Assembly (NCBI GenBank): GCA_943787265.1
Contig: CALSLT010000001.1
Coordinates: 142,893-206,892 of the forward strand
Source: an uncultured Planctomycetaceae bacterium
GTDB taxonomy: Bacteria; Planctomycetota; Planctomycetia; Planctomycetales; Planctomycetaceae
Direction of reading: 5' to 3'
DNA length: 64,000 nucleotides
Positions 38,834 through 48,026 of this stretch are shown here, one piece after another. Both the position numbers and the translations under genes were made by a program. Each line of letters begins with the position of its first letter. The stretch's first letter is position 1. Below the pieces are notes generated by a model. It worked only from the letters and a program-made list of their open reading frames with translations. It was not told the origin of the DNA and did not search any database.

Positions 38834-40678
38834 ATGATGAATCTACGACACTCACTCTTCATCATAGTATTGCTGAGTCTGGTCTCGCCGTCGCTCGGCG
38901 CGGGCAGTGGAGTGGTCGATCCTTTAGCTGAGGGTTTACGTCCCTTCCTCGAAGCGTTCGGTGGGAGACAAACTCAATTCGAGTTATCGGGAACGATTCA
39001 AGTACCAATCGACGGCAAGGAGCAGACCGTCACGGTACAACTTGTCCGCTTTGATGACGAAGCGTTCGACCTGGCGCTGACGCATGACGAATACGCACTG
39101 TCAATCCGCCGTCGACACGAAACAACAGCCTTTGCTCTCCCTCTGCACAACGTCGTGTTCATCGGTTCCGGCCAGGTCTCGTCGAACGAATCTCTCAAAC
39201 CAGATGGAATCGCGAGCCGACTTCTTTCGCCTGGCAGCAAGGTCGCAATGTTCGCACCGCTCATTCTGCAGGCAGATCCAGACGCCATATCTGTCACCCT
39301 GAAGGCGTTTGCCGGAGCGGTGTTTGATCCTGAATCAAATTACTGGTCCGCCGGAAATGTCAACTTCGGATTTGGGTCGAAAGGATGGATCAACATCCAG
39401 TCGGGCAAAGCCGACATCAAGCTGACCGTCAAATCCGCAGTCCCTAAGCAGGAAGCAGCCAGCAACTGGCAAGGCATGCAACCAGTTTCGCTCCCGAGAG
39501 ACGAAATTGAACGACAGCTAGTCCGAGGCGTACGACGGGCCTTTGAAATTCTTGCACCGTCCCCCGTGCTGACAAACCCGCCTCAATCAAGTCGTAAGGT
39601 TGCTCATGGCGAATTGCGATGGATCGGTGGCCAGCGAGTGGCTCTGCTCTCAGGCAGTCCCGAGGAAGTCGGCAGGGCTCACGGCGAACTCCTGAAGGCC
39701 GAAGCCGGCCGCTGCATCGACTCAGTGCTTTATACCTTCGGAACAGCTCAGACAATCCGCACCGGCCGGTGGTTCCGCAGTGATCTCGATGCAGCCTACA
39801 AACGCCTCGCGCCGCACATTCCCGAACGCCACAAACGTGAGACGCGAGCAATGGCGGCAGCACTTGATCTCGATCCAAAACTGGTGGAAGCACTCAACGT
39901 CTTCCCCGAATTATTCCACTGTTCTGGATTCGCCGTCTTTGGAAAAGCAACTGCCGACGGCAAGCTCTACCACGGCCGGGTTCTTGACTACATGACCACA
40001 ATCGGTCTGCAGGATTCAGCGACAACATTCATTGTAAATGCCGACGGCCAGATTCCATTCGCGAATGTCGGCTACGCAGGATTCATCGGCAGCGTCAGCG
40101 GCATGAACGCGAAGGCAATTTCCCTCGGCGAAATGGGCGGCAAAGGAGAAGGCCAGTGGGACGGCGTTCCGATGGCCACTCTGATGCGGCGTGCCTTGGA
40201 AGAATGCTCGACACTCGACGAAGTCATGGGCCTGTGGAAAAACAGCCCGCGAACCTGCGAGTACTTCTACGTCTTCGCCGACGGCAAAACCAATCAAGCC
40301 GTCGGCGTATCGGCACTGCCCGAATCAATCGAGTTTATCCATCCAGGCCAGTCTCATCCTCGACTCGGCGAAGGCATCGAAGACGCCGTCGTACTTTCCG
40401 CCGGTAGCCGTCTCGAAAAACTGCGTGAACGAGTCACTCAGAAACACGGCCAGATCGATGCTGAAATCGGAAGATGGCTGATGAGTCGACCGGTCGCGAT
40501 GTCATCAAACCTGCACAACGTACTGTTCGTTCCCGCCGACGGAATTCTGTACGTCGCCAACGCGGACCACAAACGACCGGCAGCCGAACGGCCGTACGTA
40601 AAGCTCAAGCTTCGGGAACTGCTGAGGTCGATTGAGGAAGTACAAACCGCCAAACGTGAACCCGCACAACAAAAGTGA
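38834..40678 (+). CDS. exported C45-type Ntn hydrolase / acyltransferase-like protein
   Basis: A 614-aa protein with a signal peptide (residues 1-23). The first 230 residues form a beta-rich domain of unknown family. The C-terminal 350 residues resemble peptidase C45 / acyl-CoA:6-aminopenicillanate acyltransferase: SGSPEEVGRAHGELL, ELFHCSGFAVFGKATADGKLYHGRVLDY with candidate nucleophile Cys363, and GFIGSVSGMNAKAISLGEMGGKGEGQWDGVPMATLMRRALEECSTLDEV. In the family the Cys becomes N-terminal by autoproteolysis; the long upstream domain here may be released or act as a propeptide. Substrate unknown (amides, penicillin-like or acyl-amino acids). GGAAG lies 6 nt before the ATG. A perfect hairpin repeat follows at 40712. 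Confidence 0.8.
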   Translation: MMNLRHSLFIIVLLSLVSPSLGAGSGVVDPLAEGLRPFLEAFGGRQTQFELSGTIQVPIDGKEQTVTVQLVRFDDEAFDLALTHDEYALSIRRRHETTAFALPLHNVVFIGSGQVSSNESLKPDGIASRLLSPGSKVAMFAPLILQADPDAISVTLKAFAGAVFDPESNYWSAGNVNFGFGSKGWINIQSGKADIKLTVKSAVPKQEAASNWQGMQPVSLPRDEIERQLVRGVRRAFEILAPSPVLTNPPQSSRKVAHGELRWIGGQRVALLSGSPEEVGRAHGELLKAEAGRCIDSVLYTFGTAQTIRTGRWFRSDLDAAYKRLAPHIPERHKRETRAMAAALDLDPKLVEALNVFPELFHCSGFAVFGKATADGKLYHGRVLDYMTTIGLQDSATTFIVNADGQIPFANVGYAGFIGSVSGMNAKAISLGEMGGKGEGQWDGVPMATLMRRALEECSTLDEVMGLWKNSPRTCEYFYVFADGKTNQAVGVSALPESIEFIHPGQSHPRLGEGIEDAVVLSAGSRLEKLRERVTQKHGQIDAEIGRWLMSRPVAMSSNLHNVLFVPADGILYVANADHKRPAAERPYVKLKLRELLRSIEEVQTAKREPAQQK

Positions 40679-40711
40679 TTACGCTCCCCAAACAATCACT
40701 GGGTTGAGTTT

Positions 40712-40741
40712 TCGTAGGGTGCGTCAAGACGCACCCTACGA
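40712..40741. repeat. GTAGGGTGCGTC palindromic extragenic repeat, complete copy
   Basis: TCGTAGGGTGCGTC (40712-40725) and its exact complement (40728-40741) form a 14-bp stem with a 2-nt AA loop, in the gap between the C45-type gene and the alpha/beta hydrolase. The same units recur in a split arrangement at 53693-53760, identifying a dispersed REP-like family. Confidence 0.75.
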
Positions 40742-40781
40742 CGAAACTAACTTGCATTTCGAAACAGGCAGGACAACTGAG

Positions 40782-41807
40782 ATGCTGAAGCTGCTGAGTA
40801 GTGCCGCAATCATCTTCGGCCTCACCGCTACGGCTAGTCCCGCTGACCATTCCGTTTCCGTTGGTGCAAAGTTCGAAGCAAAAGACACCCTCGCTCCAGC
40901 CGTTGACGAATCCGAAGATGCAAGGCAGTGTGTCGCGAACCTCTGCTGGAAGCCGGACAATTTTTCCGTCGAGATTCAAACTGCCGTTGAGGATCGCGGA
41001 GACTGCCTTGTTCGATTTCCGTCGCCCATCATCACGGGCGATGCACGCAACGATCTAGTCGCCATGGAGTGGTACCAGGCTCGCGACGCTGATCAGAAAT
41101 TAATCACGGCGCCGGCTGTCGTTGTCGTTCACGAATCCGGCAGTCGCATGACGGTCGGCCGGTTGTTTGCTCGCGGATTGCAAATGCAGGGTCTGCATGC
41201 CTTCATGATTCAATTGCCCCACTACGGCGAAAGGCGGACTGGTAAAAATCGACCGGACGGTGGCAACCTGATTTCCATGATGAAGCAAGCCGTCGCGGAC
41301 GTCAGACGTGCTCGCGATGCTGTCGCGGTATTGCCATTCGTCGACGTTTCACGAATCTCGCTGCAGGGAACAAGCCTTGGTGGATTCGTCTCCGCAACGG
41401 CGGGGGCACTCGACGATGGATACGACAACGTTTTTCTGATGCTCGCCGGAGGGCAACTTTATGATCTGATTCAGAACGGAAAGAAAGATGCCGCGAAGGT
41501 CCGCGAGCGTCTTGAAAAGGCAGGCCTCAAAGGAGAAGAACTTCGTAAATTGACCTTGGTCGTCGAACCGACTCGCATCGCGCATCGACTCAAACCAGAA
41601 CGAACGTGGCTGTACTCTGGAGTCTTCGACACAGTCGTACCTGCAAAGAACGCGACCGCCCTTGCGACATCTGCGAAGCTTTCGAAGAAGCACCACATTC
41701 AGATGATGGCCAATCATTACACGGGAATCGTGTACCTGCCGGTGGTCCTGACTCATATCGCAAAAAACGCCCGCAAGCCAACGGAAAATCTAACGAATGC
41801 AAAATGA
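40782..41807 (+). CDS. secreted alpha/beta hydrolase
   Basis: A 341-aa exported alpha/beta-hydrolase. The signal peptide is MLKLLSSAAIIFGLTATASPA. Core motifs are APAVVVVHESGSRM (oxyanion strand), the nucleophile elbow GTSLGG with Ser198, the acid region WLYSGVFDTVVPAKNA (Asp) and the terminal NHYTGI with the catalytic His. It resembles acetyl-xylan-esterase/dienelactone-hydrolase-type enzymes, but the substrate cannot be read from the sequence. The Met at 40782 is chosen for the signal peptide and preceding AGGACAACTGAG; the frame extends upstream through the palindromic repeat to 40632, which is unlikely to be translated. It follows the C45-type hydrolase by 104 nt. Confidence 0.82.
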   Translation: MLKLLSSAAIIFGLTATASPADHSVSVGAKFEAKDTLAPAVDESEDARQCVANLCWKPDNFSVEIQTAVEDRGDCLVRFPSPIITGDARNDLVAMEWYQARDADQKLITAPAVVVVHESGSRMTVGRLFARGLQMQGLHAFMIQLPHYGERRTGKNRPDGGNLISMMKQAVADVRRARDAVAVLPFVDVSRISLQGTSLGGFVSATAGALDDGYDNVFLMLAGGQLYDLIQNGKKDAAKVRERLEKAGLKGEELRKLTLVVEPTRIAHRLKPERTWLYSGVFDTVVPAKNATALATSAKLSKKHHIQMMANHYTGIVYLPVVLTHIAKNARKPTENLTNAK

Positions 41808-41839
41808 ACTGTCAGTTCTCGATTCCCTGATTGTGTTTT

Positions 41840-42622
41840 CTACGGCACGTCATAATTCAGAATATGCGAAAACACTGTGTTCCCATCTGCTGCGATTTTT
41901 TTTACGTCATAGTAAATAACACGTCGGCCAGATTGCTTGAGAGTACCGATTGCGAATTTGACGATGGTGCCTGTGGTGAAATTCGGACCTGGCTTTTCTA
42001 GCTTCCATTGCATACCAGTCCATGATCCCAGAGCCGACCTTTCGTTAGCGTTTATCTCAAAAAGTTCATCCAAGACGCCAAATGGCGTACGAACCAGATC
42101 ATTCCTCAGATCAATTTCAATCCCGGTGAGATTGGACAATGCCTGGCCACCGTCCAACACAAAGACATTATCGTCTTTGGCCTTGATTATAAGCGTACTC
42201 TCCTGTTGTTTACGTGCAGTAAGTTTCCTCGACAACAAAAGAAACTCTGCATATTCAGATTCGGTAAGACCTAGTCGTGAATCGTACGGCAGTGGCTCCC
42301 CCGGCTCGGCTTTTCTCGTATACTCAAGAAACCAACCCTGATTTTCACGGGCGGCCTGTTGAAGACGATTAGCCAGTTGGTTTGCCCGCAACGGTGCCGC
42401 CAGTTCCATGTGGTCAACGATGAATTGTCCTTCAATAACCGCTTCACTTGTGCCATTAGATTCGTCACTACTGACAGGTGTAGTTCTGGGTTCACTGGAA
42501 ACAGAATCTGGCTGAATCGGTGGTGCAGACTTCTCGTTTTCGGGAGCCCCTGATCCGGGTGAGTCGCCACACCCGCAAAGTACAGCTCCTGCAATAAGTA
42601 TGTTGACGAATCGGCTTAGCAT
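41840..42622 (-). CDS. lipoprotein of unknown function
   Basis: A 260-aa predicted lipoprotein. The signal sequence MLSRFVNILIAGAVLCGCGDS ends in a lipobox with the modified Cys in LCGC, followed by a Ser/Pro/Glu-rich linker and then a mixed domain (FIVDHMELAAPLRANQLANRLQQAARENQGWFLEY...STLIIKAKDDNVFVLDGGQALSNLTGIEIDLRNDLVRTPFGVLDELFEIN). I do not recognise the domain. The Met at 42622 is chosen over 42646 because AGGA precedes it by 9 nt and the signal peptide starts there. It stands alone between convergent/tandem hydrolase and sulfatase genes. Confidence 0.75.
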   Translation of the reverse strand: MLSRFVNILIAGAVLCGCGDSPGSGAPENEKSAPPIQPDSVSSEPRTTPVSSDESNGTSEAVIEGQFIVDHMELAAPLRANQLANRLQQAARENQGWFLEYTRKAEPGEPLPYDSRLGLTESEYAEFLLLSRKLTARKQQESTLIIKAKDDNVFVLDGGQALSNLTGIEIDLRNDLVRTPFGVLDELFEINANERSALGSWTGMQWKLEKPGPNFTTGTIVKFAIGTLKQSGRRVIYYDVKKIAADGNTVFSHILNYDVP

Positions 42623-42696
42623 GATGCCTATTCCTGAATCATCCAAAAAATCGCAAACGCCCTGCAGCCGAATGACTACCGTGGCCTACAAATTCG

Positions 42697-44496
42697 TCAG
42701 TCTACACGATTAAACATCAGCAATCGGAAGTCCATGACCTGAGCACCCGGTACGCTGGTCGCTTTGAGCGTCAACGTGCCCTTACCCTTTTCCAGGTAGA
42801 TGGCCCCAACATTCATCGGCTTAAAGTCCTTGACGTACGACTCCGCCCGAACCACTCGGTCGTGCTTCGCACCTTCGACCGGTGGATCGTGAGGCTCGAC
42901 AACCTGCGCGATCAGGCGGGTCTCGTTGAAGGTCAATTCAAAAGTCGAACCAACGTCAGTTTTCGGACAGGTGTAATAAACTTCGACTGCGTAATTGCCC
43001 GTCGCGCCGACTTCGGCTTCCCAGGTGATGCTGTCTTCAACGCTCGTCCAATTGGTGAAATACGAGCAGTTGGGGAACTTGTTTGAGCGTTTGATGTTTC
43101 CATGAGCCACTCCGTCTCGAGCCGGAACTTGCGTCAACTCTGTATCCGGGTGCCCGATCACGAACGGACGATCGTCTTTTCCGTAGTCAGCAGGCAAGCT
43201 CGCCTGTTGCCTGGCAAGAATCCGTTTCAGGCGTGCGGATTCTTCCGGGAACTTTTTTGTAACGTCTTTGTACTGGCCCGGGTCGGTCTGCATGTCGAAG
43301 AGCTTGCCGTTGTTGTCCAGCCGAAATCTGTTTGTCCGGATGCTGGTCTTGCCCTTCCATTGCGAAATAATCGGACGTTTGGGGGCGGAGTTCTTCCCAG
43401 TGAGCAATGCCGGTTCGAGGCTGATTCCGTCAAGCGTTTTCGTACTGGCGACAGGAATGCCCGCGAGGTCCGCCAGCGTCGGCAGCAGATCAATCGCCGC
43501 TCCCAACTGCGTCACAACGCGGCCGCCTTTAATCCTGCCCGGCCAGCGGACCAGCATCGGTGAGCGGACTCCGCCCTCGTCCGTCGAACCTTTTCGTCCT
43601 TTCATTCCGCCGTTCCAGCGAGTTCCGTTCGGACCGTTATCGCAGAAGTAAATCACGATTGTGTTATCAGCGATTTTCAAATCGTCGAGTTTCTTCAGCA
43701 GCCGGCCAACGTTCCAATCGATGTTTTCACACATGGCCAGCGCAGCTCGCACGTGGGGAAGGTTCTCTTTCTTAGGATCGCGGTTGTGCATTTCCAGATC
43801 GTTGTCTTTGAACTTTTTCCAGAATCGCTCGGGCACCTGCATCGGCGAATGCGGCGTATTGTACGGCAGGTAGGCGAAGAACGGTTTGTCCTTGTTCTCT
43901 TCGACAAACTCGATCGCATGGTTGGTGAAGTCATCGATGCAGAACCCTTCGCCAGTCACAATCTGGTTGTTGTGTTCGAGCATGGGGTCGAAGTAGTTGC
44001 CCCAATGACCGGAGCAGAATCCGTAGAACTCGTCGAAGCCCCGAGCGTTCGGGTGGTAAGGAAACTGCATCCCGTTGTGCCACTTCCCGAACGCGGCAGT
44101 CGAGTAGCCGGCTGCCTTAAACGTCTGAGCGATGGTCATCTCGTCGAGGTCCATCCGCTCTCCACCGGCAGACGTGCTGTAAACGTTGCTGCGAGGGTGG
44201 TAGCGACCGGTCAGAAACTCAGCACGTGTCGGCGAGCAAACCGGGCAAACATAAAAGCGATCGAAACTCGCCCCATCACGAGCCAGCGAGTCAATGTTCG
44301 GCGTGCTGAGATTCGTATTTCCGTTCAGGCTGAGATCTCCCCAACCCTGATCGTCCGTCAGGATCACAATCACATTCGGCTTCTTACTCGCCCCATCACT
44401 TTGCCCTTCAGCGGCAACGAGTGAGTCACAGGCAAGAACTCCATACACTGCGGAGGCGGCGACAAGGATTCTGTGCAAAGTCGAAAGTTGGCTCAT
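42697..44496 (-). CDS. secreted sulfatase with C-terminal beta-sandwich
   Basis: A 599-aa formylglycine sulfatase. The signal peptide is at residues 1-29. The metal cluster begins at D48-D49 ([13 protein letters not shown]), and the FGly motif is C87-S-P-T-R91 followed by [29 protein letters not shown] and [10 protein letters not shown] complete the fold. After the sulfatase domain (ending near residue 440) about 150 residues form an extra beta domain ([41 protein letters not shown]...[19 protein letters not shown]), resembling carbohydrate-binding or DUF4976-distal modules. Substrate unknown, probably sulfated polysaccharide. Divergent from the truncated haemoglobin, 85 nt between starts. 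Confidence 0.92.
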   Translation of the reverse strand: MSQLSTLHRILVAASAVYGVLACDSLVAAEGQSDGASKKPNVIVILTDDQGWGDLSLNGNTNLSTPNIDSLARDGASFDRFYVCPVCSPTRAEFLTGRYHPRSNVYSTSAGGERMDLDEMTIAQTFKAAGYSTAAFGKWHNGMQFPYHPNARGFDEFYGFCSGHWGNYFDPMLEHNNQIVTGEGFCIDDFTNHAIEFVEENKDKPFFAYLPYNTPHSPMQVPERFWKKFKDNDLEMHNRDPKKENLPHVRAALAMCENIDWNVGRLLKKLDDLKIADNTIVIYFCDNGPNGTRWNGGMKGRKGSTDEGGVRSPMLVRWPGRIKGGRVVTQLGAAIDLLPTLADLAGIPVASTKTLDGISLEPALLTGKNSAPKRPIISQWKGKTSIRTNRFRLDNNGKLFDMQTDPGQYKDVTKKFPEESARLKRILARQQASLPADYGKDDRPFVIGHPDTELTQVPARDGVAHGNIKRSNKFPNCSYFTNWTSVEDSITWEAEVGATGNYAVEVYYTCPKTDVGSTFELTFNETRLIAQVVEPHDPPVEGAKHDRVVRAESYVKDFKPMNVGAIYLEKGKGTLTLKATSVPGAQVMDFRLLMFNRVD

Positions 44497-44581
44497 GGTG
44501 CGGACTCATTAAGATCAGGGAATTCACGAGTTTCAGGCTCGAATAATAGCGAGCGAACATCGAAGACAGAAAGCGCATGCG

Positions 44582-44968
44582 ATGGGGCAGGTTGCGGAAG
44601 CGGACATTTTTGGGATCATCGGCGAGGACGGATTTCAACGACTGGTCGCCGCGTTTTATCGACAGGTACCGACTGACGATCTCCTCGGGCCAATGTACCC
44701 GCCGGACGATCTCGAAGGAGCCGAGTATCGACTGCGAGGCTTCCTGATTGGCCGCTTCGGCGGCCCTCAGACTTACATCGAGGAACGCGGCCATCCGGCA
44801 TTGCGGATGCGGCACGCTCCGTATGAGTTGAACATTGACGCCCGCAACCGTTGGGTCGAAATCATGGAGCGTGCTCTGAACGAAACTGCCTTTGCACCGG
44901 AAGTCGACGAGGTATTGCGACCATTCTTCGCACAGACGGCGACTTTTCTGATCAACCGATGGGAATAA
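44582..44968 (+). CDS. group II truncated haemoglobin
   Basis: A 128-aa globin of the 2-on-2 (TrHb2/O) group, binding haem and O2/NO. Proximal His78 (F8) sits in LRMRHAPY, Tyr26 (B10) in AAFYRQVP, Trp91 (G8) in RNRWVEIM, and the group II insert FGGPQTYIEERGHPAL precedes the F helix. Length is typical. Expected in the cytoplasm, with roles in oxygen scavenging or NO/peroxide detoxification. Divergent from the sulfatase and 110 nt upstream of the DUF1501 gene; no functional link to either is evident. Confidence 0.93.
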   Translation: MGQVAEADIFGIIGEDGFQRLVAAFYRQVPTDDLLGPMYPPDDLEGAEYRLRGFLIGRFGGPQTYIEERGHPALRMRHAPYELNIDARNRWVEIMERALNETAFAPEVDEVLRPFFAQTATFLINRWE

Positions 44969-45078
44969 CTGCCGATCAGGAATCTGGGATAAATCGACAA
45001 TCCCTGATACGATATTCGCTGCGAATTACTTGAAGATCGCAGAAAGCGGTCTGCCAATGCGTTTCCGGAGCGGCCGGC

Positions 45079-46479
45079 ATGTTGAACATCAACGAGTCTG
45101 AATATCGCCTGTGCGATGGAGTTTCGCGCCGCGAGGCAATGCGCGTCGGCGGGCTCGGAGCGGTCGGGTTATCACTGCCGCAGCTCATTCAGTCGCAAGC
45201 GGCTCGCGCGAACACTGGATCAGGGCTCGCCTTCGGTAAGGCCAAGTCGGTAATTCTGTTCTGGCTGTCCGGAGGTCCTCCTCAGCACGAAACGTGGGAT
45301 CCAAAACCGGATGCTCCCGAGCAAATCCGCGGCGGATTCGGAACAATCGCCACGAAGACTCCCGGCTACTTCGTCGGAGAGCTGATGCCGAAGACCGCTC
45401 AACTGACAGATCGAATTGCCGTCTTGCGAGCCGTCGTTTCCGGCGACAACAGCCACTCTTCCAGCGGCTACCAGATGCTGACGGGAGTTCCGCACATTCC
45501 GCTCAGCCGAGAGAACGTCGTCTCAAAAGCGCCGAACCTCTGGCCATCACTCGGAGCCATTCTGCGAACTCAGCGTCCTGACCGTGGAGGGCTTCCCGCG
45601 TCAATCACTCTTCCAAAACATATTGCCAACGTGGGCGAAATCGTCTGGCCCGGCCAGGGCGGCGGCTTCCTCGGACAGAAGTATGATCCGTGGCTGCTGA
45701 CGTGCGACCCTTCCTCGCCAGACTTCGCCGTACCCGACTTGACCCTGTCAGAGGGAACGTCTTCCAGCCGACTGTCACGACGACGCAGACTGTTAAACCA
45801 GTTCGACGACGCCGTCCGACACCTGGACAAACAACGGTCGGTCTCACAATTCAGTAATTCAACGACACAGGCCTTCGATCTGTTAACCGGTGGCGGAGCT
45901 CGCCGCGCGTTCAACATCGGCGAAGAATCAGACGTAACTCGCGATCGATACGGACGTTCGAAGTTTGGCCAATCCGTGCTGTTATCACGTCGGCTGGTCG
46001 AAGCGGGCGTTTCGCTCGTGCAGGTCAACTGGCAGCAGATCAAAGGCAAAGAGAACAACGGTTCGTGGGACACTCATAAAGATCACAACGCCAGCCTCAA
46101 AGATTTTCTGATGCCGATGATGGATCAGAGTTTTTCAGCACTGATCGAAGACCTCGAAGAACGCGGGATGCTCGACGATACTCTCGTCGCGTGGGTTGGC
46201 GAGTTCGGCCACACGCCAAAGTTCAACGCACGAGCCGGACGAGACCACTGGGGCAGCGTCTTCTCTTGCGCGTTGGCAGGCGGAGGCGTCCGGGGCGGGA
46301 CAGTTCACGGCGAAAGCGACGCCCATGCTGCCCATCCAATCGCCGGCCGAGTCGCACCGCGCGACATCGCAGCGACGATCTTCCACTGTCTGGGACATTC
46401 TCCGGAAACCGTCATGCACGATCAGACCGGCCGGCCAATGCCGATCACACGCGGGCATGTTATCGAGTCCGTGCTGTAG
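45079..46479 (+). CDS. DUF1501 family protein (Tat-exported)
   Basis: A 466-aa DUF1501 protein with a twin-arginine signal (SRREAMRVGGLGAVGLSLPQL). Conserved segments are KSVILFWLSGGPPQHETWDPKPDAPEQIRG, HSSSGYQMLTG, WDTHKDHNASLKDFLMP, VAWVGEFGHTPKFNARAGRDHWGSVFSCALAGGGVRGGTVHGESD and the final HCLGHSPETVMHD. It belongs to the subgroup with QIRGGFGTI and GRDHW. No PSCyt1/DUF1549 partner is adjacent, unlike the pair at 6-11 kb. Expected outside the cytoplasmic membrane; function unknown. It precedes the Tm-1-like gene by 119 nt. Confidence 0.92.
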   Translation: MLNINESEYRLCDGVSRREAMRVGGLGAVGLSLPQLIQSQAARANTGSGLAFGKAKSVILFWLSGGPPQHETWDPKPDAPEQIRGGFGTIATKTPGYFVGELMPKTAQLTDRIAVLRAVVSGDNSHSSSGYQMLTGVPHIPLSRENVVSKAPNLWPSLGAILRTQRPDRGGLPASITLPKHIANVGEIVWPGQGGGFLGQKYDPWLLTCDPSSPDFAVPDLTLSEGTSSSRLSRRRRLLNQFDDAVRHLDKQRSVSQFSNSTTQAFDLLTGGGARRAFNIGEESDVTRDRYGRSKFGQSVLLSRRLVEAGVSLVQVNWQQIKGKENNGSWDTHKDHNASLKDFLMPMMDQSFSALIEDLEERGMLDDTLVAWVGEFGHTPKFNARAGRDHWGSVFSCALAGGGVRGGTVHGESDAHAAHPIAGRVAPRDIAATIFHCLGHSPETVMHDQTGRPMPITRGHVIESVL

Positions 46480-46598
46480 ACGATGTCCGGAGCACCGGCT
46501 CCAGGACTTCACGGTCGGGCACGTTGCATTAGACTGCACGCTCCAACTACCAAGTTGGCAATCGTCGTCACCCTCGACTGTTCTTGAAGGACTATCTG

Positions 46599-47825
46599 AT
46601 GACCAAACGCGTGCTAATGCTGGGAACGTTCGATTCAAAGGGCGAAGAATACGCGTTCCTGCGTGAACGGATTGAAGCGTGCGGCTGCGAAGTTGTCTCG
46701 GCCAATGCTGGCGTTGACGGCTCAACGGACCTGTTCCCGGTTGATGTTGAAGCCGACGCCGTGGCAGAAGCCGGCGGTGAATCTCTCGCCGACCTTCGCG
46801 AAAAACGCGACCGCGGAAACGCGATGTCGGTCATGAACGCCGGTGCCGCGGTCGTCGTTCGAAAAATGTTCGACGAAGGAAAATTCGACGGCATCATCGG
46901 AATGGGTGGTTCGGGTGGGACGGGCATTGTCACCTCAGCCATGCGGACTCTTCCGGTCGGCGTGCCGAAATTCTGCGTGTCGACACTCGCCGCCGGAGAC
47001 ATTGGCCCCTTCGTCGGGACCAAAGACATCGTCATGATGCCGTCGATCGCCGACGTTTCGGGCATCAACAGAATCTCGCGCACAATCCTGTCACGAGCTG
47101 CCGGCGCGATTTGCGGGATGGTCAATTCAACTATTCCGGAAGCCACCAGCGAACGACCGCTCATCGCTGCCAGCATGTTTGGAAACACGACGACTTGCGT
47201 CGATGCGTGCCGAGAAGCACTCGACAAAAGCGGATACGAAGTTCTCGTCTTCCACGCAACGGGAACCGGCGGCCGAGTCCTTGAATCACTCGCAGCCGAA
47301 GGTCTCGTCGACGCAGTCCTCGACATCACAACGACGGAATGGGCGGACGAACTATGCGGCGGAATCCTGACAGCAGGCTCCAACCGACTGGACGGTGCTG
47401 GCAAAAGTGGACTGCCACACTTGATCGTTCCAGGCTGCATCGACATGTGCAACTTCGGATCGATGGCCAGCGTCCCTGACAGATTCAAAACCGGCAACCG
47501 CAACTTCTACGAGTGGACGCCTGAAGTCACTCTTATGCGGACAACGGCTGAAGAGAATCGCCAACTTGGAGAAATCTTCGCCGCCAAGGCCAACGCGGCA
47601 ACCGGCCCCGTTGCGTTTCTTTTTCCGCTGAAGGGTGTATCGATGCTTGATGCGGACGGAGATCGATTCTGCGACCGCGACGCAGACCAGGCCTTCTTCA
47701 CCGCTGTACGGGAAAACGTCCGCGGCGATATCCAAGTAGAAGAAATTGACGCCAACATTAACGATCCGGAGTTTTCAGCCAAAGCAGTGAAGATGATGCT
47801 TGAACTCATTTCTGAAGCGTCATGA
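46599..47825 (+). CDS. Tm-1-like (UPF0261) ATP-binding protein
   Basis: A 408-aa cytoplasmic protein of the UPF0261 / Tm-1-like family. The opening KRVLMLGTFDSKGEEYAFLRERIEACGCEVVSANAG and the central GIIGMGGSGGTGIVTSAMRTLPVGVPKFCVSTLAAGDIGPFVGTKDIVMMPSIADVSGINRI are signatures. The second half includes VFHATGTGGRVLESLAAEG and the GCIDMCNFG segment. ATG 46599 is preferred, with GAAGGA 8 nt upstream, over an in-frame TTG at 46584. The TIM-barrel gene follows at 48027 after a 201-nt gap holding a palindromic repeat. The two domains are fused in some fungi and the pair is conserved in bacteria, implying a joint but undefined metabolic function. The plant homolog Tm-1 inhibits tobamovirus replication; that role does not transfer. 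Confidence 0.9.
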   Translation: MTKRVLMLGTFDSKGEEYAFLRERIEACGCEVVSANAGVDGSTDLFPVDVEADAVAEAGGESLADLREKRDRGNAMSVMNAGAAVVVRKMFDEGKFDGIIGMGGSGGTGIVTSAMRTLPVGVPKFCVSTLAAGDIGPFVGTKDIVMMPSIADVSGINRISRTILSRAAGAICGMVNSTIPEATSERPLIAASMFGNTTTCVDACREALDKSGYEVLVFHATGTGGRVLESLAAEGLVDAVLDITTTEWADELCGGILTAGSNRLDGAGKSGLPHLIVPGCIDMCNFGSMASVPDRFKTGNRNFYEWTPEVTLMRTTAEENRQLGEIFAAKANAATGPVAFLFPLKGVSMLDADGDRFCDRDADQAFFTAVRENVRGDIQVEEIDANINDPEFSAKAVKMMLELISEAS

Positions 47826-47885
47826 TCAGGATGAAAATTAAATTGCAGAGAGCGGCGACGAGGCGTTTGAGGAAGAAGGTTGAAT

Positions 47886-47963
47886 CACGAATGGACACAA
47901 ATAGACACGAATTAATTGTGAAATGACCGGCCTGAAATCCGTGTTACTTCGTGTCCATTCGTG
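47886..47963. repeat. CACGAATGGACAC palindromic extragenic repeat
   Basis: CACGAATGGACAC (47886-47898) is the exact complement of GTGTCCATTCGTG (47951-47963), with further related units ATAGACACGAAT (47901-47912) and CCGTGTTACTTCGTG in between. The arrangement of short CACGAA/TTCGTG units on both sides of a 52-nt spacer is typical of dispersed extragenic elements. It occupies most of the gap between the Tm-1-like and TIM-barrel genes. Confidence 0.65.
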
Positions 47964-48026
47964 GTTCTCTTACACAGTCGCTCTGCGTTAGAAACTTTTC
48001 GAGATAAAAATCAAGGAATCAGCAGA

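Noticed and set aside
45079..46479. Functional pairing of the second DUF1501 gene with the truncated haemoglobin
   Set aside because: Same strand and 110 nt apart, but no known linkage between the families; adjacency alone is weak evidence.
47961..48026. Upstream ATG extension of the TIM-barrel gene
   Set aside because: It begins inside the right arm of an extragenic repeat; the GTG at 48027 has a well-spaced AAGGA.
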